From assembly GCA_964477345.1 (NCBI GenBank), contig CAYZDL010000004.1, positions 52,857 through 116,856 on the forward strand: DNA of 64,000 nt. The letters run 5' to 3'. Under the pieces are notes generated by a model. That model did no database searches. It saw nothing but the letters and a program-made list of their open reading frames with translations, and was not told the origin of the DNA. Below are positions 1 to 8,256 of this stretch, in pieces; positions within the stretch are counted from its first letter, which is position 1; each line of letters starts with the position of its first letter. The stretch comes from JAJZEO01 sp964477345. GTDB taxonomy: Bacteria; Chlamydiota; Chlamydiia; Chlamydiales; 2-12-FULL-49-11. The translations under genes were made by a program, and so were the position numbers.

Positions 1-44
1 ATATTCTCTACTATGATTTTGATGAAGATTTCAGAGACGACTAA
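1..44 (+). CDS. C-terminal end of an unidentified upstream gene (partial)
   Basis: One frame is open from the left edge and ends in a stop at 42-44, giving an acidic tail (LYYDFDEDFRDD) that looks like a protein C-terminus. Only 13 codons are present, so no family can be named, and another frame is also open to about 63. The call rests on composition and position only. Confidence 0.3.
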   Translation, partial: ILYYDFDEDFRDD

Positions 45-129
45 TTTATCCACTCGTGATTAAAAAAGATTGTTTCATAAAAAAGAAGTTTCCTTTATGC
101 GAAAGGGTAGGTGATCTTCTTGGGGAATT

Positions 130-1620
130 ATGCGACGGGTATTTTTTGTATCATTACGTACGAGTGGCATTCCTTTCCTTATTCCTTTACTCCTTATTTC
201 CCTCTCGTTCACTTCTTGCGCAAATTGGTCCTCAACACTTTCTAAAGTGAAAATTCAAAGGGGGATCGATCTTAAAGAAAAAACCGATCAAGCTCTTGCA
301 ACCTCTGATTTTCGTAAAGGGTATTGGCCAGAAGAAAAATGGTGGGAGATGTTTGAAGATGAACAACTTTCTTCATTTATACAGGTTGGATTAGAATCAA
401 GTCCCTCTTTAAAAGCCGCAGAAGCTAGAGTTCGTCAAGCCAATCAAGAAGCCTTTGTCACAAGGTCCAAGTTATTCCCTCAAATCCAAGGCTTTTTTAA
501 CTACCTCTATACATACTTTAGCAAGAAAGGATTCGGAAAGGAATTGCAGAGTCTTAATCCTAATTTCCGTCTTTATACTCTCTTGCTTGATTTTACTTAT
601 GAGTTTGATTTTTGGCGAAAAAACATGAATGCCTACCAGGCATCCTTGGGACAAGCAAGAACTCAAGAGGCTCTTAATCAGCAAATCAAGATGATTTTGT
701 CAGTCTCGATTGCTAAGCAGTATTACGATCTCCAGGCCAATTGTACCCGGATGGCAATTCTTCAAGAAATATTAGAAAACAAATTAAAGTTGTTTAGACT
801 TGTTGAACTTCGTCGGGAAAATCGCATTGATAACCTGATAGATATCAACAATGTAAAGCAAGAAATTCTCTCTTTACAAGAGGCCATGGCAGGGCTTGCG
901 GGTGAGCTTAAGTTACAAAAAAGTTTACTGATTACACTGATGGGAAAGAACCCTGCAGAAGAGATGAAAATCGTGACAATTTGGGATCTTCCCGATCGCT
1001 CTTTTGAATTGCCTGATGAGATTGGCCTTGAGTTATTAGTCAGACGACCCGATTTAATGGCTCAAGTTTGGTCTGTTTACACGATGACAAAAAATATTGG
1101 AATTGCTGTTGCCCAGTTTCTTCCGAATGTCAACTTAGTGGGGTTTGGAGGTAGCGACGCGATGAAATTTTCTGATCTTTTGACATCGAAGTCAGGAACT
1201 GTCGGTGTGTTTCCTTATTTGACTTTTCCAGTATTTATGGGGGGTAAGTTATATGGGCAATTGAAATCCCAGCTAGCTGCTTATGAAGCAGCTATTTACG
1301 ATTATAACAACTTACTCCTTAATGCAGCGAATGAAGTAGTCTCCGGGATTACAAAAATCAACTCTGCACAAGAACAAATTAACTACCAAATTGATGAGGT
1401 AAACTCTAAAAAAGACAACTACAATCTTGTTTATTCACGCTATAAACATGGAATTGACTCCATGATTAAGGTCCTCACAAGCGATTACGATTTTCTTCAA
1501 TCGAGATATGAGCAAGTAGACTTATCGTCTCAACGCGTCCAAGCATCGATCGATCTTGTGCGTGCTCTAGGCGGAGGTTACCATTATGAAAAGCATAACA
1601 AGGAAATTAAAAAGCTATGA
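130..1620 (+). CDS. TolC-like outer membrane efflux lipoprotein (OMF/NodT type)
   Basis: Outer membrane factor of a tripartite efflux pump, expected to form the trimeric exit duct. The 496-residue product starts with a hydrophobic signal ending in a lipobox-like LSFTSC (Cys about residue 30), so it is probably a lipoprotein. Two outer-membrane-efflux repeats follow, with the helix-rich pattern of the family (SSPSLKAAEARVRQAN in the first; ELLVRRPDLMAQVW, typical of NodT/OprM proteins, opening the second). Length is normal for the family. The ATG at 130 has GGGG four bases upstream. The adaptor and MFS pump follow on the same strand, so the three form an Emr-type system. The substrate cannot be read from sequence. 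Confidence 0.9.
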   Translation: MRRVFFVSLRTSGIPFLIPLLLISLSFTSCANWSSTLSKVKIQRGIDLKEKTDQALATSDFRKGYWPEEKWWEMFEDEQLSSFIQVGLESSPSLKAAEARVRQANQEAFVTRSKLFPQIQGFFNYLYTYFSKKGFGKELQSLNPNFRLYTLLLDFTYEFDFWRKNMNAYQASLGQARTQEALNQQIKMILSVSIAKQYYDLQANCTRMAILQEILENKLKLFRLVELRRENRIDNLIDINNVKQEILSLQEAMAGLAGELKLQKSLLITLMGKNPAEEMKIVTIWDLPDRSFELPDEIGLELLVRRPDLMAQVWSVYTMTKNIGIAVAQFLPNVNLVGFGGSDAMKFSDLLTSKSGTVGVFPYLTFPVFMGGKLYGQLKSQLAAYEAAIYDYNNLLLNAANEVVSGITKINSAQEQINYQIDEVNSKKDNYNLVYSRYKHGIDSMIKVLTSDYDFLQSRYEQVDLSSQRVQASIDLVRALGGGYHYEKHNKEIKKL

Positions 1621-1805
1621 TCTACTCAGAAAATAGACCAACACCTCAGTTTTCAGATATCAATGGGTCATTCGATGAATTTCTCATTGCCTCTGGTGTG
1701 GGTAAAGTCATCTGGAGAATTTCTGATGTTTGCATGATCACTACTGATGAATTTGGGCGAAGTTTACGATTTGCTTGTATAGATGAAGAGTTTGAGGATG
1801 GTTGA
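1617..1805 (+). CDS. small ORF between efflux genes, uncertain
   Basis: A 62-codon frame that starts on an ATGA overlap with the stop of the TolC-like gene and ends inside the start region of the adaptor gene. It fills an otherwise empty 160-base gap, and this arrangement would couple translation of the three genes. The product has no membrane segment, signal or motif that I recognise. It could equally be chance coding in a spacer. Confidence 0.25.
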   Translation: MIYSENRPTPQFSDINGSFDEFLIASGVGKVIWRISDVCMITTDEFGRSLRFACIDEEFEDG

Positions 1806-3000
1806 AGCACAACAAACTATTGAGAATCCGCCCAAGAAAAAATCGAAAATATTGGTTTATATCACTTTTTTTTTCTGCTTGAGTGGAATATTGATTTTTT
1901 GCTGGTGGTTTTTTTGGGCACGTTTGGTCAAGACGACCAGGGATGCTTACGTACAAGGGAACCAAGTGACCCTTACTCCGCAAGTTTCTGGGATCGTTAT
2001 AGCAGTCAATGTTGATGAAACTCAATTAGTTGTAGAAAGACAAATATTAGTTGCTTTAGATGAAACTGATTACAAGATATCCCTTGAGGCTGCAAAAAGT
2101 CGTTTGGGGCAAGTGATTCGAAATGTGACCGAAATGTTCGAAAATGTTTATGCTCTTGGTGCACAATTTGAACTAAGGCAGGCCGAGCTCTTCAAAGCAG
2201 AAGTTGATTATCTGGATAGAAAACAAATTGTGGCTCAAGGAGCTATTTCTGACGAAGATTTTATTCATGCTGAAGCCAATTATTTTGCTGCAAAAGCCAA
2301 TGTCCAATTTGTTAAGTATCAGTTAATGCAAGCAATTTCAGCTGTTCAAAATACAACGATTAGTACACATCCTTTGGTAGAAAGTGCAAAGGAAGAGCTG
2401 AGACAGGCGTGGGTGAACTTACAAAGATGTACATTAAGAGCTCCTGTGACAGGGATCATTGCACAGCGAGCTGTACAAGTAGGGGAGTCGGTCAATCAAT
2501 TAAGCCCACTTTTGGCAATTATTCCCTTAGATCAAGTTTGGGTAGATGCCAATTTTAAAGAGACTGAGCTATCAAAAATCAGGATAGGACAATCTGTCAC
2601 AATGACCGCAGATATGTACGGGCGTGAGGTAGTCTACAGTGGACAGGTTGTTGGAATTAACTCAGGTAGTGGTGCTGTATTTTCAGCGCTGCCCCCACAA
2701 AACGCTACGGGTAATTGGATTAAAATCGTTCAACGAATTCCTGTTAGGATTGCAATCAATTCTGATCAGTTAAGAAGATTTCCATTATGGCTTGGTCTTT
2801 CGATGAATGTAAAAGTCGATGTTCGAGATACGCAAGGGGTCAGAGTTCCACCTGCATCATCTGAAAAAAATCTCTACGTAACCAATATTTTTAAAGGTCA
2901 AATTGACGGAGCAGAAGAGATCATTGAAGAAATATTACAAAAGAATATGACATTCGATGTCTCCATTTCGCATGAAGTACTTTCTCTTATAGGACAATAA
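1783..3000 (+). CDS. emrA: EmrA/HlyD-family membrane fusion protein
   Basis: Periplasmic adaptor that links the inner membrane pump to the TolC-like channel. A short basic cytoplasmic tail and one membrane segment (about residues 23-46) precede a split biotinyl-lipoyl-like domain: DAYVQGNQVTLTPQVSG opens it and LRAPVTGIIAQRAVQVGE closes it, with a helical hairpin between. A beta-barrel region (VWVDANFKETELSKI) follows. These are the EmrA/VceA hallmarks and 405 residues is normal. The start is ambiguous: ATG 1783 or in-frame ATG 1798 (MVEAQQ). The pump gene begins seven bases after the stop, so they are co-transcribed. Confidence 0.9.
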   Translation: MKSLRMVEAQQTIENPPKKKSKILVYITFFFCLSGILIFCWWFFWARLVKTTRDAYVQGNQVTLTPQVSGIVIAVNVDETQLVVERQILVALDETDYKISLEAAKSRLGQVIRNVTEMFENVYALGAQFELRQAELFKAEVDYLDRKQIVAQGAISDEDFIHAEANYFAAKANVQFVKYQLMQAISAVQNTTISTHPLVESAKEELRQAWVNLQRCTLRAPVTGIIAQRAVQVGESVNQLSPLLAIIPLDQVWVDANFKETELSKIRIGQSVTMTADMYGREVVYSGQVVGINSGSGAVFSALPPQNATGNWIKIVQRIPVRIAINSDQLRRFPLWLGLSMNVKVDVRDTQGVRVPPASSEKNLYVTNIFKGQIDGAEEIIEEILQKNMTFDVSISHEVLSLIGQ

Positions 3001-3007
3001 AAAACAA

Positions 3008-4609
3008 ATGACCTCAGTGGCCCCTTCGCAAACACCAGAACAAAATACCACGCTGAGAGGGCTGCCACTTTTTTTTGCCACAATTGCCCTTTCACTTGCG
3101 ACTTTTATGTTTGTTCTTGACTATACGGTATGTAATGTTGCCATTCCGTATATCTCTGGAGGCTTGGCGGCAGGAATTGAGGAAGGGACCTATGTTTTGA
3201 CTTTTTTTTCTGTCGGTAACGCCGTTTTTATCCCCTTAACAGGATGGTTGTCTAGTCGATTTGGAATTATAAATACACTCGTAATGGCGGTTGTCCTATT
3301 TACCTTTTTTTCATTTATGTGTGGCATTGCACCCTCTCTTTTTGCTCTAGTGGTGTATCGATTTTTTCAAGGTGCAGCAGCGGGTCCTCTCGTCCCTCTT
3401 TCTCAAACGATTCTCACTAAAATTTACCCACGTGAAGAATTAACGGGTGTCATGACTCTTTTTTCGATGATTCTTCTAGTGGCTCCTGTTTTAGGTCCTG
3501 TTGTAGGGGGCTATTTTTGCATTTATTCCGATTGGCGTTGGATATTTTTCATCAACGTACCGATTGGAATTTTTTCTGCAATTGTGATTTGGGCAACCCT
3601 AAAATATCTCGATAGAGATCTTGAAGGGGGTAATGTCGATTACATAAGTTTTTTTCTCTTGCTTGTAGGAATGACCTCTTTGCAATTGTTTCTCGATAAG
3701 GGAGAACAATGGGATTGGCTTGCATCTCACAGAATTCAAATCTGTCTAGGATTGACGATTGTCACTCTTACTTATTTAGTTGCTTGGTCATTCATTCATC
3801 CAAAGCCTTTATTAAAACTAAGGCTTTTTGGGATCAACAAGGCTTTTACCCTATCTTGCATTTTGATTGCGACCATGTACTCTCTTTACATGGGGACGGT
3901 TGTCATTGTTCCTCTCTGGTTACAACAATATCAAGGCTACGATGCTCTTTGGGCGGGTATTGCAGTGGCTCCTATAGGAATTGGTTCGGTGGTGATGGCG
4001 CCGATTACAGGACGTCTTATTCCAAAAATAGGAAGAATGATACCGATTATTACGGGGATCATTGTGATGGCTCTTGCCAGTCTTTATGCCCGTAATTACT
4101 ACTCAGATTATAGTCTATATCAGGTAGCTATGTCTCGATTTGTCCTCGGTTTAGGGGTAGGTTGCTGGGTTGTACCAATTGTTAGTATGCCAGCTGCTGC
4201 ACTCAAGTCAGAAAACATGTCGGCTGGTTTAGGTATTTTCCATTTCATTCGTGTCATTTCAGGGGCAATTGGAATTTCGGTATTTACAACCATGTTCCAC
4301 AGACGCATCATTCATCAATATTTCAATTTAATTTCGGTTTTTAATCCATACAACCCTCAAACAACTAGATACATGACTCAGATAAAAGGGCAGGGGTTAT
4401 TTGGAGATCAGGCCAATGCTCTTGCTAATATGCTGCTTGACCAACAAGCAGCAGCTATTGCCTTTAACGAGGTGGCTCAATTCATGTTTTGGATGTGTAT
4501 AGCAATGCTTATTTTATCCTTTTTTGCAATTCGTTGGGAAAAAGAAGTCATCGAGGAGCATGCCTTAGAGGAGAGCCAACCAGAAAATTGCAGTAAATGC
4601 AGTGAATAG
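3008..4609 (+). CDS. emrB: EmrB/QacA-type MFS multidrug efflux pump (DHA2)
   Basis: Inner membrane drug/proton antiporter with 14 predicted membrane segments over 533 residues, the normal DHA2 size. Signature motifs are present: VLDYTVCNVAIPYISGG in segment 1, GWLSSRFG as motif A, and the motif C-like segment-5 sequence APVLGPVVGGYF followed by DWRWIFFINVPIG. It is the third gene of the emrA-tolC-like operon. Its last 45 bases overlap the 3' end of a convergent gene (4565-6421), so both C-termini are encoded by the same DNA. The drug or metabolite exported is unknown. Confidence 0.92.
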   Translation: MTSVAPSQTPEQNTTLRGLPLFFATIALSLATFMFVLDYTVCNVAIPYISGGLAAGIEEGTYVLTFFSVGNAVFIPLTGWLSSRFGIINTLVMAVVLFTFFSFMCGIAPSLFALVVYRFFQGAAAGPLVPLSQTILTKIYPREELTGVMTLFSMILLVAPVLGPVVGGYFCIYSDWRWIFFINVPIGIFSAIVIWATLKYLDRDLEGGNVDYISFFLLLVGMTSLQLFLDKGEQWDWLASHRIQICLGLTIVTLTYLVAWSFIHPKPLLKLRLFGINKAFTLSCILIATMYSLYMGTVVIVPLWLQQYQGYDALWAGIAVAPIGIGSVVMAPITGRLIPKIGRMIPIITGIIVMALASLYARNYYSDYSLYQVAMSRFVLGLGVGCWVVPIVSMPAAALKSENMSAGLGIFHFIRVISGAIGISVFTTMFHRRIIHQYFNLISVFNPYNPQTTRYMTQIKGQGLFGDQANALANMLLDQQAAAIAFNEVAQFMFWMCIAMLILSFFAIRWEKEVIEEHALEESQPENCSKCSE

Positions 4610-6421
4610 GATGGGCCAATAGGTTAATTTTGGTACTAGATTATCTCTATACCCCATGATGAAAAATGGCGTATCTCTTACGGTAGAAACGATCATATTG
4701 ATCGTGAAGAGCAATAATTGAATGTAGTAGACAAAGAAAATCGAATCGATATAGGTAAAATTGTCGGCATCTAGACTTTGTCTAAGAGAGGATTCATTTA
4801 CTGAAACAACGAATATTATTCCTACCACGATGGTAACCATTCCTATAGTCGGCGATTCGATTTTTTTAACAGGAATTGAAGCAATTGCATAGGTGATGAT
4901 TATACAGACGAATAAGGTAATAAGAGTCATAAAAGAGCCACTAAGCGAACGATCTAAGGCAATTCTAAAATCGCTTGTATAGTTGACGATCTTGGAGTCA
5001 AAAAAGAAAGTAGGTCTCTCGGAAATACCAAAGAAGCTTTCTTCAAGATTCCAATCTTTAATGGATAAAGTTTTAGAAATACCCGGAAGGGCTGTAGGAT
5101 TCATTTTTCCATAAGCAATTAGGTCAGGGATAAAAAGAACCTTATTACTCGTATCTTTTGGCCATATTACTAATTTAATAAGACGCCGATCTAAGGGAAA
5201 TAAATGTTGAGAATAACGACTACCGATGGCTAGAGAAAATTGTGAAAAGTAAAGGTTGTCGTTATGTCCTGAATGAACAGCCAAGAGCTCGACTTTTGAG
5301 TCTGGTGTGATTATAGCATCCGGGAATATCATCCCTACAGTTACTGGAGCATTCTTTGGGTATGATTGTGTGATGAACCCGGAAATCACACATTCTGTGC
5401 TTGATTTAAAGGAGAAATTTTCGACATATATTGAGGTCGGGACCAAAATGACATCATTTTCAATCGTTTCTAGTTTGTCGGAAATTTCTTTAAGACCACT
5501 GATATCAAGATCAGCAACAAATGAATGGGTTTCATATTGGTAGAGGATAATCCCGATAATCAGACCGCAAGAAAGGGTATAGACAAACGATAAAATATAG
5601 AGTACGGAAGCAGTTCCCTTATAGGCTTTAAGGAAAACTGCCAATGTAAGAATCACGGTAGCACACCACAAGATGATCATAGCAAGAAAGTTGAAAAGGA
5701 GTACTCGATTAAGACTTAGTGGTTCAAAGCTCATATACCAATAAATAATTTTCCACCCATTTGAGTCGGGAAATGAATAGGCTTCATCAGGAGGTATATC
5801 GATGTCACCACTTTCGATCTGCTCTTTTTCAGTAAAAATAAATGGGTGCATAATGATTTTGCCTTCTGCATCGATGATTTCTGCAAAAGTGGAAAAACTA
5901 AGGGTTAATTCATCTAAGCTACGACGAGTTTCAGGTAATCTATAGACACCGATTAAATAACCCAATATTTGTTTTGAATCAGGGTCGTACACTTTGCTTG
6001 AAAAATAGCCTAATTGTTTAAAACTGTTAAAGGATCGTCTTGCGGCAACCCACCCGGTTTTATTCTCGAAAGCCTCACGTTTCAGAAATAAAAAATCAAG
6101 GTTATCAACTAAAACCTCATATGTAGAATAGTCCTCATTGACCTTCACGTACTGAATGCCCACAAGTCCTGGATAAAGTTTTAATGCTTTTTCTAGGGAC
6201 CTCTTTGATGGGGAGGAGGTAAAGTCGGCTACTAGTTGTTCTTGAACTCTAAATCCTCTCATTAACTCAGAGTTGATTTTATCAATGTTTGACCTAAATT
6301 GATTTTCAATCTCTTCTACTCTTTCTATACAAAAGTTGTGGAAATGATAAAAATAATGGATTGTGTGGGTCACTGTAGCGACCAGCACGATAACCCAGGC
6401 AATTTGGATGATTTTTTTCAT
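4565..6421 (-). CDS. membrane protein: sensor domain plus pentameric ligand-gated channel-like module
   Basis: A 618-residue protein of unusual design. Seen: a membrane segment (about 5-27), a soluble region of about 200 residues with a Cache/PDC-like outline (28-235), a membrane hairpin (about 240-264 and 271-295), a second soluble beta-rich region (300-490), then four membrane segments (about 496-516, 524-542, 557-580, 595-618). Inference: the second half resembles a Cys-loop/pLGIC subunit. SIYVENFSF resembles beta1, FPLDRRLIKLVIW the FPFD-type loop, IKDWNLEESFFG the loop before M1, M2 is followed by NFTYIDSIFF as in M2-M3 loops, and the M3-M4 loop is short as in bacterial channels. Topology places both soluble parts outside. 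The 3' end overlaps emrB. Alternative: an unrelated Cache membrane protein. Confidence 0.6.
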   Translation of the reverse strand: MKKIIQIAWVIVLVATVTHTIHYFYHFHNFCIERVEEIENQFRSNIDKINSELMRGFRVQEQLVADFTSSPSKRSLEKALKLYPGLVGIQYVKVNEDYSTYEVLVDNLDFLFLKREAFENKTGWVAARRSFNSFKQLGYFSSKVYDPDSKQILGYLIGVYRLPETRRSLDELTLSFSTFAEIIDAEGKIIMHPFIFTEKEQIESGDIDIPPDEAYSFPDSNGWKIIYWYMSFEPLSLNRVLLFNFLAMIILWCATVILTLAVFLKAYKGTASVLYILSFVYTLSCGLIIGIILYQYETHSFVADLDISGLKEISDKLETIENDVILVPTSIYVENFSFKSSTECVISGFITQSYPKNAPVTVGMIFPDAIITPDSKVELLAVHSGHNDNLYFSQFSLAIGSRYSQHLFPLDRRLIKLVIWPKDTSNKVLFIPDLIAYGKMNPTALPGISKTLSIKDWNLEESFFGISERPTFFFDSKIVNYTSDFRIALDRSLSGSFMTLITLFVCIIITYAIASIPVKKIESPTIGMVTIVVGIIFVVSVNESSLRQSLDADNFTYIDSIFFVYYIQLLLFTINMIVSTVRDTPFFIMGYRDNLVPKLTYWPILFTAFTAIFWLALL

Positions 6422-6488
6422 TTTTAATTATTAAGTTATTATTTCCATTATTATTTCATAATGGACAAAGAAGAGCAATTAGACATTA

Positions 6489-7733
6489 TTATAGATTTTT
6501 TCCGTTGCGCTTGGCTTTTTTTCTACAGCTAATGGCAAAAAGGGCGGAAATGAAACAGCACAGAACGGCTACTACATAAGGAAGATAGAGCCAAAAAGCA
6601 ATCAAGACTCCCCCGAGGAGTCCTACTATCGTTTCTGCTAAAACCATTATAGCAGTATTAAGTCCTAGAGCCTCACCCTGTTCCTTTCTACTTGAGCTGT
6701 CCGAAATCAAAAGTGAAGTAAAACTGATACCGAGCGCAATAAAGTAGCTTGGTAAAATGAAAGTAAACCAAATAGCCACCCAATTTGGAAATAAAAGAAC
6801 AAGGATCAAAGAGATAGCCAAGCCCAAAGAGGCGATCACCATGATTTTGTGATGTTCAAATTTTTTAGCAAGATAACTGTAGGTCAAGGGGGCAAAGCAG
6901 ATAAAGATGGAAACGTAAGCTTCTAAGTTTCCGATCATTCTGGGGGTGCAGTTGAACCATCGATAGATGAGGGTTCCAAAGTAGATAAAGAAGATAAAAC
7001 ATGAGACGTAGAAAAAGAAATTAGCGGCATAAATTTTCCTTAAAAGAGGATATTTAAAGAGATGGGTAAAAGTTGTAAATATCTCACTAAAATGAAGATA
7101 CTTCTTCCTATGTCTTCCATCAAGGCTTTCATTAAAGGAGAGAAGAACGATGAAGAAGCAAATGAGGAGAAAGCCAGAAGAAGTCCAAAATGGTGTCGAG
7201 TAACTAAACCATTGCACAACGGAAGGATCTGCTAGCCAACCACCTAAAAGAGGTCCTACGATCCAGCCTGTGCTTGAAAAGGTGAGGAGCCAGCCAAAAT
7301 TTTTTGCTTTATCAATTTTTTCGGTGCTAAGATCGGCCATCACCGCTGTTGCAATCGTGATATTTCCTTCGAAAATCCCTGTTAAAAATCTCCCCAGGAA
7401 GATCCAAGCCATTGCCTTAAATTCTACCCCCATGGCGGTGATGATGTACATTAGGGAGGTACAAAACAAAGTAATCAGCAAAATTGGTTTTCGACCATAT
7501 GTGTCTGATAATCTTCCCAAAATGGGACAAGCAAAAAATTGCCCCAACGGGTACATAGCAATCATGATTCCAAGCAAAATATTTCTAGTTGAAAGGGTTA
7601 AATGGCCTGGAAGATAGCCTAGCTTTGGATCGAGAAACATTGAGGGCAGCACTGGAAAAATAATCGAAAACCCCACATATCCAACGAATAGGACAAGAAG
7701 GATGCTCATTTTTTGTCTGGTGGTACTTCTCAT
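6489..7733 (-). CDS. MFS transporter (TetA/DHA1-like)
   Basis: A 414-residue 12-segment major facilitator. Motif A between segments 2 and 3 is clear (GRLSDTYGRKPILL), and segment 5 contains a motif C-like GWIVGPLLGGWLADP, typical of drug:proton antiporters such as TetA and Bcr. The central loop after segment 6 is basic (GRHRKKYLH). The gene stands alone, separated from the channel-like gene downstream by 67 bases and divergent from the EPIYA-like gene. Substrate unknown; family assignment is firm, an antibiotic role is not implied. Confidence 0.85.
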   Translation of the reverse strand: MRSTTRQKMSILLVLFVGYVGFSIIFPVLPSMFLDPKLGYLPGHLTLSTRNILLGIMIAMYPLGQFFACPILGRLSDTYGRKPILLITLFCTSLMYIITAMGVEFKAMAWIFLGRFLTGIFEGNITIATAVMADLSTEKIDKAKNFGWLLTFSSTGWIVGPLLGGWLADPSVVQWFSYSTPFWTSSGFLLICFFIVLLSFNESLDGRHRKKYLHFSEIFTTFTHLFKYPLLRKIYAANFFFYVSCFIFFIYFGTLIYRWFNCTPRMIGNLEAYVSIFICFAPLTYSYLAKKFEHHKIMVIASLGLAISLILVLLFPNWVAIWFTFILPSYFIALGISFTSLLISDSSSRKEQGEALGLNTAIMVLAETIVGLLGGVLIAFWLYLPYVVAVLCCFISALFAISCRKKAKRNGKNL

Positions 7734-7800
7734 AAATCTATATTAGCCATATTTTTCTCTTTCTTCCCACAATATTCTTTTATATTAGCGGTGATTTGAG

Positions 7801-7806
7801 TATAAC
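7801..7806 (+). promoter_or_regulatory. -10 box (TATAAC) directly before the 7815 gene
   Basis: TATAAC ends eight bases before the ATG at 7815, and no Shine-Dalgarno sequence is seen between. Transcription would begin within a few bases of the start codon. No convincing -35 box was found. Confidence 0.3.
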
Positions 7807-7814
7807 TGTAGCCT

Positions 7815-8243
7815 ATGAATCAGAGAGTTACTTTTGATAGGTACCCATCGGTCGAATGGGTTGATCAACCTGTAGTTATCGATCCCATTTATACAGAAAA
7901 TGTAGAGCTTGTGCCGACAAAAGCAGCACAAGCAATGGTGTATCCGATATATACCGAAAATAATGTCGATGAACTTTTTGACAATTCCCCTCCGTTGCCT
8001 TTTGCCTCTTTTGAACCATTCATGGGTTATAGTAATCGTCTTAAAAAGCTCTTTTCGAGAAAAATTCTGTCGAGCTTTGATCCTGATATTACGATTCGCC
8101 AGATCGACGATCTGTTTGAGAGCGGATATGAGGATGGAGAAGGGGAGGGTGAAGTTCTTTATGAAATGCTTTACTCACTTAAAGGGCTCAATGATCTTTT
8201 AGAGGAGATTATCCTCCATATTTTGGGTACAATTAAAAGCTAA
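7815..8243 (+). CDS. small acidic protein with two EPIYA-like tyrosine motifs
   Basis: 142 residues, no signal peptide or membrane segment, unknown family. The N-terminal third carries two related motifs: DPIYTENVELV around Tyr26 and YPIYTENNVDEL around Tyr46. DPIYT/YPIYT resembles the EPIYA/EPIYT motifs that host kinases phosphorylate in secreted effectors of other bacteria. The two copies use different codons (ATT TAT ACA against ATA TAT ACC), so the match is kept at protein level rather than being a fresh DNA duplication. The C-terminal half is acidic and helical (ESGYEDGEGEGEVLYEML). The gene stands alone between divergent and convergent neighbours. Effector function is inference. Confidence 0.55.
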   Translation: MNQRVTFDRYPSVEWVDQPVVIDPIYTENVELVPTKAAQAMVYPIYTENNVDELFDNSPPLPFASFEPFMGYSNRLKKLFSRKILSSFDPDITIRQIDDLFESGYEDGEGEGEVLYEMLYSLKGLNDLLEEIILHILGTIKS

Positions 8244-8256
8244 GAGAATCTAAGAA

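Noticed and set aside
3709..4095. 128-codon plus-strand frame inside the emrB-like gene
   Set aside because: Out-of-frame copy of a clear transporter gene; the translation is rich in Cys, Ser and His with no motif.
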